Positions 12,193 through 27,100 of a stretch of DNA of 64,000 nt are shown in pieces. The notes under the pieces were generated by a model that ran no database searches, was not told the origin of the DNA, and was given only the letters and a program-made list of their open reading frames with translations. Positions within the stretch are counted from its first letter, which is position 1. Each line of letters opens with the position of its first letter. A program made the position numbers and the translations under genes. The DNA is from Manihot esculenta (taxonomy: Eukaryota; Streptophyta; Magnoliopsida; Malpighiales; Euphorbiaceae), in assembly GCF_001659605.2 (NCBI RefSeq), contig NC_035161.2, positions 33,885,191 through 33,949,190 of the forward strand. Direction: 5' to 3'.

Positions 12193-15127
12193 TTACTTGC
12201 TCAAGTTTCTTGCTAAAGTCGATGAATCGGAACCTCCTCGTACAATCATTTGATCTGTTCGTTCAATAGTAGATGACTGGCTACTCAAGTCATCAGATGA
12301 TGATCTACCAAGGAATGGCTCATTAGGAACATTTGCTGGACTCCTTCCAAGTGTTGCATGTCCAGAAGCACTAGGAAACTGAACAGAAGGTGGCATTATC
12401 CATCTCATCCAATCATTGCGCCTCCTTAATTTGTCACCCTAGAACAGAGTTGAAGAAAATAAAAATATTAACATATCATAAAATAGGAAAGATAAGCACT
12501 TCAAATGCCAAACTACTTGGGACAGATATTTGAAATTTTTTTACCCCTATCACATCATCTTATTTGTGGACAGAAAGGGAATATTATAAAACCATTCGAG
12601 TTTGTGGCTCATATTTCAGAGAAAATACTGAATACTAATAGCTCCAGGCATAACTACAGGGTTTGCTTTCCTAAGTACAAGCTTCTCCAACTCCTACTTG
12701 CAAAAGGAAACTTCAGTTTCACTATACATAGGCGTTTAATCTTCTGCTTCATATTGAATGGTCACAGGCAGCTCTCATGGACATATGCACATTGCTGAAT
12801 CGCGTAAAATTCCTTCACTTTTGAAAACCACCAACTTCAACAACAAAACATATCAAGAAAATGCAGGTAAAAATATATACCTGTACTTCAACAACAGTTG
12901 AACTTCTTATAGCCTCCAATATAAACTGGATATTGTCAGTCAAATGCAAAACCTGAAAGGTAACCCACAAGAAGGAGTTGTCTTTGCATTAATTGCTTCA
13001 AAAAAGAAAACTATTAGCATAAGTTAAAACGTCAGAACCTGCACAGCCAACCTCGATTTGGCTGGTTTATATATGGCATAACCTCAAATTGACATTGAAA
13101 GAAACAAAATGACAGATTAATGTATATTCGAAATTCAAAAGAAAACTGTCCCAATACCAATGAAAACCCATAAATGTATGACATAACACATCCCAAATTG
13201 CTGATAAATTATTGTGATAATAATTTTTTTTTTTAAAAAATCAGAAGTAATATGAAGCTTGACTAACAAAATAAATAAACAAATAATCTGATGAATTAGT
13301 AATCAAAGTATGAAAACATTACTCTTCTTGCCTAGTATCATTGCTGTCATGGCGATGATTCATAACATTCATTAGATGGCTACCAACAAGCAATTAAGCA
13401 CACAATTTATCAGGTGATAGGTGGACATTGATATGTGAAAGAGTGTGCTTTTAACCTGCCAACTGATTAGGACAAAAATGTTTCTCATAGCACTTTGTAG
13501 AAGGTAGGCACCATTTTTTTGAAACCTTTCAGCTGTTTTCCTACAGATACCAACTCAACACAGAACCCAAACCGATTACCACAAATGGTCAACATTAACA
13601 ATAACTAGCTGAATGTATGCAGAAACAGCTACACCCAAATGTGCATCTATGCCAGTGCCACATATACATAAATATGAATAAGCATTTCAACACGCATTTT
13701 CCATTCATGAATTCTAGTGAAGTTTCATCTTTGAGATAAACACCTGTACTTAACTGTCATATGAATGCATACATCTGAGTGAGTTGGGACTTAAAAGGTA
13801 ATCTTCCAGTGGTAGCATTTAAGAATGCAGGGAAAGAAGGATGAAACATTACTCTTCAGTGATACAACTTTTTAGCAGTTGGCAGGGAATTGAAAACAGA
13901 ATAATGACCGAAAACAAGATGTAAATATTAAACAATTTATCAATTTTCTCCCAAACATGTAAATGCAACAAAAAAAAATTACGATATAAACAACATTAAC
14001 ACTCAATAAATAAATAAAAGGCTAAATTTGCGAAAAGGCTAAAAAGCTCAAACAGAAGCTAAGTAAAAAGTTCATCTGAGAATAAAAGAAGCACACTGAT
14101 ATTTCAACAAATCACATGAACTTGAAGCTATACATAAAAAGACCCACGCACAGAAAGAGAGAGACATACACATAGACACATACTGTTTTATTTGGATAAA
14201 TTAATGTGATTTCAAATAATAAAGTGCCGCAGGAGTAAGCTTGAACAAAAAAAATCTTAAAAAACCACACAAGCTCCCAAAAATAACTCACTTTGTTGAA
14301 GCCTGCTATTAATTTAACAGAGACCCAGCCCTGGTCATCCATTTTCTGACGCAAGAATGTATCTTTAATTAAATTTTCATTACTGCATAAAAGAATATTA
14401 AATTTTCAATAACCTTGGAATAAGATGGTGTTTGACAGCAAATAAATATGGCAACCAACTGGAAAGGCATCAAATGAAAAAGTACCTGAAATAATAATCT
14501 ATCTGATTCAGTATTTTAGAATGCAATTGAGGCTCCGGAGTAGTAAAATACATTGCAGGAGGCGGCAGTGGCGCTGCAACAAAAGGCATGCCTCCAAGAG
14601 GGTCCGGAGGTGGACCAGCAACATAATACAATTCTATTGAATGAATGAAAGACATTGATATATATAGATCCACATAAGCATAATGAGAGCAAAATATAAT
14701 GGAGCTTACCGGGGAATCCAATGGGACTGCTAAAAGCACGCGCTGCCGGAGATCCAATAAAAGGGGTTGCCGTAGGTGGTGCCGGGGGAGGTGGTGGATG
14801 CCTTATAAACCTTGCGAGTCTTTGTGGCTGCATATGTGCATCTCTGTTGTTGAAATTTCGATGAGCTTGATTTGTGCGATCGTGTTCGCGTCTGCCCCCA
14901 TAATTGTGATGGTGAGGACCATCACCACGTGAATGTTGCCCAGCATTACGCCTGAATGAATTGCGTTGCTGCTGTGGATAATCATTAGCAATAGGAAATT
15001 GAGAATTCCTTTGTAAATGATCCCTAGGAGAAGGGTTATTTAAATGAACTTCTCCAATGACTTGTTGTGATACTGGTGGCTGAGGAGTGCCACCATTGGA
15101 AGATGTGTTACCAACATTAGCCTTCAT
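12193..15127 (-). CDS. LARP1-type La-motif RNA-binding protein, N-terminally short
   Basis: La-related protein of the plant LARP1b/c type; in the family the La motif binds mRNA (5'TOP/poly-A) to control stability and translation in the cytosol. Exons on the minus strand: 14710-15127, 14486-14633, 14292-14382, 12881-12952, 12193-12438; 975 nt, 324 aa, all phases agree. Seen: an Asn/Pro/His/Gly-rich N-terminal part with RRNAGQHSRGDGPHHHNYGG; a PPPPPAPP stretch; ELYYVAGPPPDPLGGMPF; then the La motif across four exons, from LHSKILNQIDYYFSNENLIK through RQKMDDQGWVSVKLIAGFNK and LTDNIQFILEAIRSST to RRRNDWMRWIMP. The tail is Ser-rich and ends ARNLSK; there is no DM15 region, as in plant LARP1b/c. 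Family members usually have 100-200 more residues before this start. Upstream of the ATG lie a possible splice acceptor and an in-frame stop, but no matching first exon in the next 2.8 kb. Intron 3 is about 1.3 kb. Confidence 0.85.
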
Positions 15128-17989
15128 TGATATCTGGGCTTATCCATAAGGAAACTGTAAATCAATAAGAGAGTGTCTACTGATATTGTTCGACAGATTA
15201 CTGAGCTAAACTAAATCAAATGCAAAAACAGTACAAAATTTTGAGTATTTAGTTTGATGAATAAATAACAAATTCAATGTTTTCCTATTAGAGGAAATCA
15301 GCTATCCAAACATGTAAAGCCAAATAAACCAAATTAGATTCCAATTGAAAAAACCTATAGAGTCCTTCTTGTCTCTAATAAGTGGGCGAGATCTGAAATT
15401 CTAAGTCTCCTATTTATGGAGATGATAACTACTAGCAGTTGTATAGCCTATCACATATCTCTCCTTTAAAATATATATATAATTTTTATCTACTAAAATC
15501 ATTCAAATATATTAACAAATACTATATCCCTTCTCCCTCATCATTTATCTTTTAATTAATTAATTAATAATTATTTATTGGAATTTTATGGATAAATTAA
15601 CTAGATAATAATAAAAATTTATTATTTTTTGTTAAAATTATCATTTTATATATTCCATCTCATAATCAAAGAAAATAAAAACCAATTATTAATAAAATTA
15701 TTTTTATCTTAAATAAAATTTTAATTTATTTTCTTTATTATTAATACAAATTAAGCTTAAATAAAATTAATTTTAATATTTTAATTTGCTCTTCTCTAAT
15801 TATTAAAAACTTACTTTTAATAAAAAAAATTAAATATCTCAAAAATAAAATATTAAAATATTTTCATAATTTATTAATATAAGGAGTTTGATTATTCATA
15901 TTCAAAATACTTGGAAATATAAGTCTTCATTATTCAAATTAATAATAAAATATTTTTTTAGAAAATAATAACATTTAATAATTGTTGAAATAAAAATATA
16001 ATAGTTTTAAAAAATAAGTATCATTAATAAATTTTAGTTATTAGTAGTGAAAATATTTATTTATTTATTTTTATCAAATATTTAATCATTTATTTATAAA
16101 TTTAATTAATTTTTATATTTACATTTTTATAATTGATTTTTACTATTACCTAGTTAATTATCTAAAAATCATAACAAACATATTAATAATTAATTTCCTA
16201 ATTACAATTTTTTAAAATTCTTATTTTATAAAAAATAATTTTTGTAAATTTTAAATTCAGATACAAATAAGCAAATTAAATTAAATTATGAATATATACC
16301 TAATTATATATTTTTAATAATAAGTTTATTAAAATAAAATAATCTTATTAATAAATCATTATTAATTAATTAAATATGAAGAATATAGTAGAATGAAGGA
16401 GAATATATAGGGAAATGTTAATATGTAAATATATTGTTGAGTGATTTATTAAAATAAAAAAGTTAAAGTTGTGTGATAAAAATAATACAAATTTTAAATT
16501 TGAGTGAACATGGGTAAGAATTACCCTGCCCTTTTCAGTAAAAAATATAACCATATTCCAAATATAATTAAAATTAATTGCTGTATACAACTGATGATCT
16601 GATATTCAGAAAATAGAGTTTTTACAATAGACTCTCTAAAATTTAGAAAAAGCTTAAATATAGAGAGAACCATTTCCCCTTTTATATGTTTCTTTTTATC
16701 TGCTAGTGACGTGCCAACAGAACGAGTATCATTAGGCCATCTGTCCCTGCTACGCTGATACGGACGTACGAGGGAATCAGATCTCTACCCCATGCGTAAC
16801 GGCCTCTGATTCTCCCTGTGCACGTGTAGACAGGTCTACGAGGCGGGTGGATGGATCCTTCTTCGGGTTTTGGGTTGGGCCGGAGGATAGGAACAAGACT
16901 GGGCCCAAACGGGATCAGCTTGAGGTACAGTGAAGACGAGGCCGGCCTGGCGGTGAGGCTGAGCGGACTGGACTCAGTTGGTATGAGTGGCTTGAAAATT
17001 TCTAGGTAATGAACTAAAGTCATGGGTCTAACCCTAGACTTGGGTGAGATGAGTCCAGAGGTCATCAACAACCATACTCCAACTCCATAATAATATAATT
17101 CAAGATTAGTTAGTGATCATTATAATTTTGCACTTATCTTAAATATTTTCTCTTTGACATAGTCATCCAAATTAGTGCGAAGAATTTGGTAGGTCGGAAA
17201 TTAAATAAATTAAAATTTAAAATTTTAATATTTATAAAATTTAATTTGAGAAATTTTTAAAAAAATTATAATATAATCCAACAACTTTGACAAAATCTAT
17301 ATATAATTTTATCTATTTACTTTTAAAATAAATAATTTAGTGTTTCACTTTTCATTATGTATATAAATTAATCTATTTGATTATTTTTCAGTCCAAATTA
17401 TTGGTAATGTTAGTAATAATTATCAAAATACTCATTTTAATATGAAATAATTAAGTTAATGATATTAATAAAATAGCCTTTTAATTTAAAATATATATTT
17501 AAAAAGTAAATATATTTACTAAATTTATAAATACATAAATTTTATATTTAAAAAATATTTATTTTATTTTTTATTGTATGACATTTTTTAAGTTTTTAAA
17601 ATTTTCTTGTTGAATTATTAATATCCTGAAAATTTACTTATTTTACATGCTGTATTTATCTTTAAAAATATAAAAAGCAAAATAAAGTATTGTTAAATAG
17701 AAAATATGAAATTAGCGTAGTACTCCCTTAAAGATAATTTTAAAATTTATTATTTAAAAATAAATTATTAATATATATTAATTTAATTTACATATTTTAA
17801 AAGATTATTTAGTTATTTAAGTTTTATTGATATTGTTTATCAGTTTAATGATAATAATTGTTAAATATTTTAAAAAATAAAATTATTGAAGCCTTGATAT
17901 GTTAACTGTAAATACTTATTTGGACAGAGAAGCTTTACCTTTGAGGCTTAAGCAATCCCACATTTTAACTGATTGATATCGCGGCCAAG
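15128..17989. other. Very AT-rich intergenic region with one GC-rich island
   Basis: 15450-16680 and 17090-17930 are extremely AT-rich with no coding potential. Between them, about 16700-17080, is an abrupt island of near-balanced base composition that fits a transposon fragment, probably LTR-derived, rather than a gene. A first exon of the LARP gene was looked for here and not seen. Confidence 0.5.
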
Positions 17990-18569
17990 ATGAAATGTGG
18001 AGACTACCATGAAGAAGAAGAAGAGCTGTCTGATCGGAATATGTCGACGATATCTCGTCATGTTTTCGGCGACAACCTGGAACAACCTGCTTTCTCTGTC
18101 TCGATAATTGAGGTGCTCAAAGGTTCTGAGTTTCTCAACGAAAAATTTAATCTCTGAGAAATGGGAAATTGAAATTATTTTTCAATGTTTTCGAACAGAA
18201 TATGAAGGAAGAGTATGGGCTTTTTCTGTGGCCTTGCAGTGTGATCCTCGCCGAGTACGTTTGGCAACAGAGGGAGAGATTTGCCGGTGTCCCCGTAGTT
18301 GAGGTATTTCCGATGATTTCCTATAATCTAATTTTGTTGAATGGTTCTGGTTATCTAGTTGTGGTTTAAGTTATTATTAGCTTGCAGCTCGGTGCCGGAA
18401 CTTCCTTGCCTGGGTTGACGGCTGCGGCGTTGGGTTCCGATGTGACTCTGACGGATGACTCGAACAGAGTGGAGGTATTACTTTCTCTTTTTTATTTTTT
18501 CTTTTTTCTTTTTTCTTTTTTTTGAGGCCCATTAAGTATGTGGCTATGTTTCCAGTTCATATGTTTGGT

Positions 18570-18603
<34 letters not shown>

Positions 18604-19449
18604 CTTCTGTAACTTCTCTTGTAATGTTAGTTGTTGTTTTGGATTGACAGGTGCTGGAAAATATTAGAACAGTGTGCGAGCTAAATAAGCTTGAGTGTAA
18701 AGTAACCATAACGATTATTAATGACCACTTTTTATTTCAGACCTCCACTGGCCTTGACATTTTATTTTTAAGACTTTATTCTTCTTACCTTGTAGGTACT
18801 AGGACTGACATGGGGGGTTTGGGATGAATTTGTATTCAGTTTAAAGCCAAAAATTATTCTTGGTGCTGATGTACTTTATGAAGCGAGTGGTAAATTTATT
18901 TTTCCGTTACATTTTGTATAATTTTTTACCTGCTTTCAGTTGACTAATTTAAGCTGAAAAGTTAATGCCATTTGTGTTGGTAAGCCTTTGATGACCTCTT
19001 TGCCACCGTGACATTCTTGCTGCAAAATTCTCCAGGCTCTGTCTTTATAACAACTTATCATAATCGGAGGTACTTATCCATTTGTTTTGAATTTTGATCT
19101 GATCCTCTATAGCATGTGCACTTGTGGTTTGCTTGCTATTCTTCTCTTGCAATCCTTATTTTATTTGTTTTCTTATTGCAATAATTTGAAGTGGGCACCA
19201 TCTCATTGAATTCTTGATGGTGAAATGGGGATTAAGATGTGCGAGGCTTCTTGATGGTTTTTCTTTCATGCCTTCCTGCAAGGCATCTGGACTAAGTGGG
19301 AACATTCAATTGGCGGAGATTGTATTAAATAGTGAACATAGTGAGGTAACCAATGGTTGGTTTAGCATCAAGAATCATCTGTTTAAAAATTGTACCGATT
19401 GCATTCTTGTTTCTTGCTGTTGCAGGAGACTACAACCATAGCAAGGTAA
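17990..19449 (+). CDS. METTL23-like SAM-dependent methyltransferase
   Basis: Seven-beta-strand protein methyltransferase of the METTL21/METTL23 group. Animal METTL23 is reported as a histone arginine methyltransferase; the plant substrate is not known to me. Eight exons: 17990-18112, 18199-18303, 18388-18474, 18651-18701, 18796-18889, 18985-19069, 19192-19345, 19426-19449; 723 nt, 240 aa, phases consistent. Seen: EYGLFLWPCSVILAEYVWQQ at about residues 45-64; the SAM-binding motif VVELGAGTSLPGL bridging exons 2 and 3; the acidic strand end TLTDDSN; LTWGVWDE; and the post-motif strand KIILGADVLYEAS. The C-terminus carries the usual MVKWGLRCARLLD block. An in-frame second Met at 18041 could be the true start. 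Intron 3 contains long T-runs (18573-18601). The gene points toward the peroxidase gene, whose stop lies about 390 bp away. Confidence 0.88.
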
Positions 19450-19839
19450 TTTGGGACATTCAAGTAAGCTACAAGGGTTAATTTTTGCGATTATGCTTAG
19501 CTTTTATTTTCACAATATAAATGCTCATCAAAGGCAGTCTGATTATTGGGAGAGTTAACTTCCTTTCTAGATATTGTTTGTGTTTCTAAGTTGGCATTTA
19601 TATTACTGGCTGAGGTTTTCTCAATAATTTCAACATGGAAGATATTTGTGTGCATTAATTATTTTTCTTGATTATTTTGTCTTCATGAGCTGTTCATGCT
19701 ATAGGGGTATTGCTATGTTTCATTATCTATTGCAATCTAAAACAAAGTACTTATCCATGGATGCTATTAGCAATACAAATTTCTTGTTCTACATCCAATC
19801 AAAAGATAGTAATCATTTCATGATCACGCAGAGAGATTC
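19450..19839. other. Convergent 3' intergenic gap
   Basis: Short spacer between the two convergent genes, likely made of their 3' UTRs. No further feature seen. Confidence 0.6.
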
Positions 19840-21154
<1,315 letters not shown>

Positions 21155-21217
21155 ACTAAGGTGTTCGTGGTAACTCTCAAGTTTGGTTTGGCATGGAAGC
21201 TGATCTATATAATGGGG

Positions 21218-21227
21218 CTATATAAAG
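21218..21227 (-). promoter_or_regulatory. TATA box of the peroxidase gene
   Basis: On the minus strand the sequence reads tttatatag about 65-72 bp before the ATG, a sound distance for a plant TATA box followed by a short leader. Confidence 0.5.
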
Positions 21228-24192
21228 CCTGATTAATAGGAGATAGAGGCATGGTTGTTGTTGTCCCACAAAATGAATAAGGAAATTAAGAATCTAAATA
21301 ATGGAGTAGTGCTTCTTAAGCATCCTCACTAAATCACTAGTCTACTCTAGGACAAGATCCTTGTCTGTTAGTTATGGTGCCTGGCAAGTCTGCTCTCTAG
21401 CGACTTCTACTTTTTTTCTTTTTTTCTTTTTTTATTTTAAAGCTCATTACTTTTACTGCTGTTTGTGTTTTGTGCTTTGATGCTATCATGAGGTAATTCT
21501 CATTAGACCATATTAAGTCTGCTTCTCCCGTTAAAATAACCAAGTTTTTTAGATCAAGACTACAAAAGATCGCAGTTCTTCCAACCTTGTATATGTAATG
21601 GAAGTGTAAGGTCAGAATTAAATAGCTTGTAATGAAGCTTGGAATGGATGGAATACTTGAAGAACTGCCTACTTTCTCAAAGCATTAGAACTAAATATAC
21701 ATATATCGGCAAGATGCTGCCATTGATTGATATGGTAAAATAATATATATATATATATATATATATAAACAGAGTAGATAAATAGAAATTTAAATATTTT
21801 ATTTTCCTTTTTTACAATGAACAATAGGCAAAGCCTTTATTATTATTATTATTTCTTCTTCATCACCCATTCAAGAACCAAGAGGGGATGAGGGTGAGGT
21901 GCTTGAATTTGAGTTGTCTCGGAAGTTTTGAATTTTTATTAATGTAGGATATCTTACATAATTACCATTGTATAATATAATCTCCTTGAAGAGTGAAGAC
22001 CCATCACCAGTTCTTCCAGTGTCGTGTACCACTTTCTGCAATCAACTGGGCGTAAGATTAAAACCCTTTTCACAGCTTAACTAATTTTAGCATATCTGCA
22101 TGATAAACTAGGTGAAAATAACACATCAACAAAATGGGGGCCTAAAACAGATACAGGAAGATTGGCAGGTGGGTAGGGATTAGCAATCGATTTTAAGTTA
22201 TTATAGTCAAAGCTTGTGTTTTAAGTCACAGCTTTTATGATTAGTTATAGTGGATGCCAAATTTTATTGTAACGCTTGTGGGCCTTTTTTTAAAAAATAG
22301 GGAGACATGATTAACTAATTTTTAGCTAATCCGACAACTATGTGCTTGCTCTTCCTTCGGGTGCATGAATCTACAAAATCGGATGTTTGGTACTAAAATT
22401 TTATGGCTGAATACAAAAGTGAAAAGGTTTTCTTGACAATTCCATCTTTTTATTACAATTATTATATTCTGACATTTTCAAGTATCATATTATCAAAATA
22501 TATGTAGCACCAATAAAGCTCTATATTCGCATGTATATCATCTAAATACAATAAAGTTTAAGATATTAGAGTCATTCTTAAAACTATAAACAATAAATTT
22601 TAAGATTAAAGTCCTTCTTAAAATTATGAACGTATTTGAATTACTCTCTCTTTCCTGGATGCTATTTTGGGTAACGGGTAGCTTGATTTGAAGAACCGGT
22701 AGCTTGATTTGAAGAGAAAGATCCAAAAGGATGCCCATATGCAGTGCCAAAGTCCCTCTCCATTCACGTACCACTTAGAGCCATCAACAAAAAGCTAAGC
22801 GACAATACTACATTTGTAGGCTTCACTCGTTGGATCGGAGCATTTCATCTCACTATTTCACGCCCAAACCCAAGTCCTCCGTCGACTACTTCCCAGCTCA
22901 TCTTCCACTATTCTCTACCCCAATCTGCAATTGCACATCTCCTTAATCACATACTCAACAAACAAAATCTGCTCTCCTCACGTCTCTTCGTGGCCACGTA
23001 GACGAGCTCTAATAAGAGTTATTTTTTATTAGCCGGTAATTATTTTAATTTATTTTTTATTTTGATCATATTACTCTTTTGAATTTATTAATTATAATTT
23101 AATAAAATTAAAATTTTTACTTCAATATTTATTTATTATTATACAATAAATATTATATATGTTCAAAAAAATAATTATACTTTAAAATTTTATTTTTAAT
23201 TATTATATATATTGTATAATAAATTAATATTGTTACATATATTTCTTTAATGTAATAATCAATTATATCAACTATATGCTATCAACAATCAAATCTAACG
23301 GCTAAACCAAACGGATCCTAAGACTATTGGGAGGAGACTGTGGTTACCGGCAATGGTCACAATAAGGGAAGAAGAAAATGGGAAGAGAACAGTAGGAGGA
23401 CCTGCGTTTAGAATTGAAGCCACTGGAAGAAGAGGAGCTAAGATCATCCTTAATACTTTTATCTTGTTTGGGAGGAGTGTATGGCATATGATGGTTTACT
23501 GAATTAGATGGTTTCAAATGAAGTTATATGGCAAATGATGGTTTACTGACTTGTATGTTTACCCTAGAAAACCTTATCTTCCTTTGCAAAACTTCCTCCC
23601 AAACATAGTGTAAGCTGAACAGAAATTGAAACAGTGACGAGAAATTGGAGAAATCAAACTTGATCACTTAGATTGGCAGGGCAATGCAAGGGACGAACGA
23701 ATTTGAAAGAGGCTGATAAGTCAGTGGGTTCAGTGGCTATGAGAGAGAGCCAATGTAAAGGTAATAAGATCCTCTTATGCTCCACTGATGGCATTTTTTT
23801 AACGGAGGAACCTGTTGATTTTCAGAAATAGGGCCACTGAGAAATAACTCACCCTAATGAAGAGGGGGTAGGAATTAATCCAAGCTCACTGGTCAATGCT
23901 AGTGGATACGACAATCAAGTTAAAAGACCACCGGAAGATGTGATCATGTCAAGGACAAAGGGCTTAAACTGATGTAAACGAGAAGTTACAAAATGATGTT
24001 AACTGAATGGGCACTATGATCATATTTGGTATCAATTTTTGGCTTTACCTATGATCTCGCGAGGAAAGTAAGAAAGAAGTTATAAAATTCTGGTATAACT
24101 AGGACAGAAGGAGGTTATATTTCTAGCTATATGGAACTGGCCTAAAAGATGCCCATGCAACTGCCCTGATAAATGAATCACAATAGAATAGC
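21228..24192. other. Intergenic region with several short repeats
   Basis: No gene recognised. Contents: a (TA)n microsatellite at about 21740-21767, (TTA)n near 21837-21852, tandem duplications at 22549-22632 and 22677-22715, an AT-rich block at 23030-23280, and a short direct repeat at 23481-23560. 22740-23010 has an open frame on the plus strand, but its protein has no family features. 23560-24192 probably includes the 3' UTR of the aspartic protease gene. Confidence 0.5.
21740..21767. repeat. (TA)n microsatellite
   Basis: Alternating TA for about 28 bases. Confidence 0.9.
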
Positions 24193-27100
24193 CTACAATA
24201 AATTGTATAATGTAAAGAAGAATATGAAGCTAATTACAAAATAAGAATTGCTACAATGAAATGGTGATGCAACTGAACTGTGACTGTGAGAGCCATTCCT
24301 GGCCTCTTTTGTTGATTGTGGAATAGAATAGTTGGCTAGTCCAGCTGCAACAGCAGGAGGCACTCTGGAAGCATGTGGTTCCATTGGGAACATGTTATAA
24401 TCCTCGATGTCATAACCTGTAAAAATAGAGCCAACAAGCTTGGTTACTTATTAAAACCATCTAGCAAAAGCACTGAGGGTAAATATATGAAACAAAACCT
24501 ACAATTGGTCTTTTTCCATCCCAAGACAAGCTTTTCCCGATCAAATACAACACGGTAGCCAGTCATAAAGTTTTCTGCAAAAAGATCAAGACCTTAAGTA
24601 CGTGCACTGAAGGAAGATATTGGTTTCTTTTTTTTTTTTTTTTTGCCGAAACAAGCTATGTATTGATTGAGCAAACGCAGGATTCCACGTGCCCCATGCT
24701 ACTTGGGTCAGAGCCTAAGCTAGTGTTACACCAGAAAAGGTATTGGTTTCTTATTTTTCAGAGAGTGAAGTACCCCAGTGCACAGATAATGGATTCATTA
24801 AAAGAGAAAACTAAAGGCAAAAGAGGAGAATTGATCATTCATTGGCCTATCATCATTTTATTTGATTCCGGAATACTAGGCAATAAAGAAATTCAATTTA
24901 AACCTGTTAAAAGTCCAGGTTGTTGCAAGTATAATAACTTCATAAGATTGATACTCCAACATTTGCAATTCATTTCTATTGATACTATTTAGCATGTATC
25001 CATTCTTACTCATAAACCAATTCGAAGATATAACACTCACGTCCAATTATATTGAGTTCCGCACTCTTGACAACAGCCAGGCAATATACAAGTTCACTCT
25101 GCAAGTAAATAGAGTGAAAAATGTTTACTATCTGTGTCACATAAACAACACAGGTAATGCTGAAAAGATATCTACAAAATATCACCTGAGTGGATATGAC
25201 AATTACTGGATCAGAAACAGCAAAATGGCCTCCTCCTTTCATGGTTAACCTCAGGCTAGGTATCAGACTGGCATTTGCATCAGGACTACCCAGATTCAAT
25301 GAGAAAAGACAAAGTTATAGAGGGAAAAGTGTGGGGTTAAACACAGATAAGCCTTTATTGTCTAACCTCATATCATAACAATATTCAAAGGGGATCCTGG
25401 GATCGGGTGGTCGTAGCCTGTCTTTTGCCTGTGAATGAAACTGTAAAAGAACATAAAACTTCTTTCATACACTGATGCTCATAGAGATCAAGTGAAAATT
25501 GAATTTCCACATTTCAAATGCTTACATTCTCAGAAACTGTTGCATAGGTTGGGTCAACTAAGTATGTAAAGGATGTCCCAGAATCAAAAAGAGCAGTGAA
25601 ATCTACATCCACTAAGGTAGTCCCTACTCGAATTTGAGTCACAGTAATATTATAGGTTGGGCTGCAAAACATACGAGGGATAAGATCTAAAACAACTAGC
25701 TAAAACTTTTATAAAAGAAAAAACAAAGAAGTATAAAAATAGCAATCAATAAATAACAGATACCACTTACTGTGATGGATTTACATTGAATGGGCTCTCC
25801 TCTTGGTCAGGACTTCCTTTGTCACCAAAACTGATCCTTCCTACTCCATCAGATCCAAAACACATGGAGAAAGAATCAGCCGTTAAACCTTGCCTAGATA
25901 AAATGCTAGGAACAGAAATCTGCTCCATGCCAAGCCCAAATAAGCCGTTTGGAGCTGCAGTGTTCAGAAATGAACCACTCTGAACCTGTCCACAACTGCA
26001 CAATTCATATCACTTTTCACCTCATGCCAGGTCCAAAACACAATAATAAAAGAACAAAATTGTAATCAATTAAGGTCCTCAATGTTCAAATAAATAATTG
26101 AATGGAAAAGCATAATATACCCAAATGTGATGTATGCTTTGACAGATTCTGGATCACTATCTTCAGTTGTTAAATGCAGAACATCCTCTACCAAAATTCC
26201 AGAAGTAGAAGTTTGAGCAGAGACATACGAGACCATGTAAGGGCAACTGCTGAATGTTCCAAGGCAGCGATTACGATGTGCACACAAATTGTTGTTACAG
26301 GTTACCTTTTTACTTGTTGATGATTGTTTTGGATTGTAAATGCTAAGCTCAAAATCCTGCAGAGCATATAATACATACAGGAAATAGATGAGCTAAATTA
26401 GCATCCAGAGCAGCAAAAGGCACCTGGTGCAGCAAAAATATCTTTAGCTGTTATTCTGATCTAATTACGTTTTTCTACTGTAAAGGTAGAAAAAGGCATA
26501 TAGGTTCCCAATTTCATTTCTCTGGCGTAGTCAGTTAAATGAGTTATATATATTCACCATTTGCCATTCTTTAAAAGAGTTATGTTTTGCTCCTTCAGTG
26601 GATTTGTCTCTAGAATAAGCAACTGAAATAACAGATTTAGAAATTTGCTCCAATGAGAACAAGTTTAAAAACTGATCGAGGCTGAATTAACAAAATGTGG
26701 AAGGCCTTAATCACTATTGCTGATAGAAAATGCAAACATGTGGATGCCAAATGTCAAATCAAGAATCCCATAGTAAAAGACCCACTAGGTTTTCACGATA
26801 AAAGGCCTTAATTAAGAAGTTTCTCCGTACTTATCTTGGCATCATATTCACAAATACTATACACACAATTAACAAAATTCACACAGACCGAAAAAATTGG
26901 TAGGAAACCCATACAGAAGCATAAGCGGCGCCCTGAGTAGGCGCACATTTGCTGCAATCACAAGGCACCCAAAACAGATCACTGCCCGTATCAAGCGCCA
27001 CCATAAACTTGACTCCCGGCGTCCCCAGCTCCACCGTCGTGTAATGCAAACTACACCCCAAGTGAAAAAAAGTTGAATAAAAAAATGTAAAACAAACACA

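Noticed and set aside
16703..17071. 122-codon minus-strand open frame in the GC-rich island
   Set aside because: The openness follows from base composition; the product is Pro/Ser/Arg-rich without motifs, and the DNA looks LTR-derived.
22744..23001. 85-codon plus-strand open frame
   Set aside because: No recognisable domain, it lies beside short tandem duplications, and there are no supporting neighbours.
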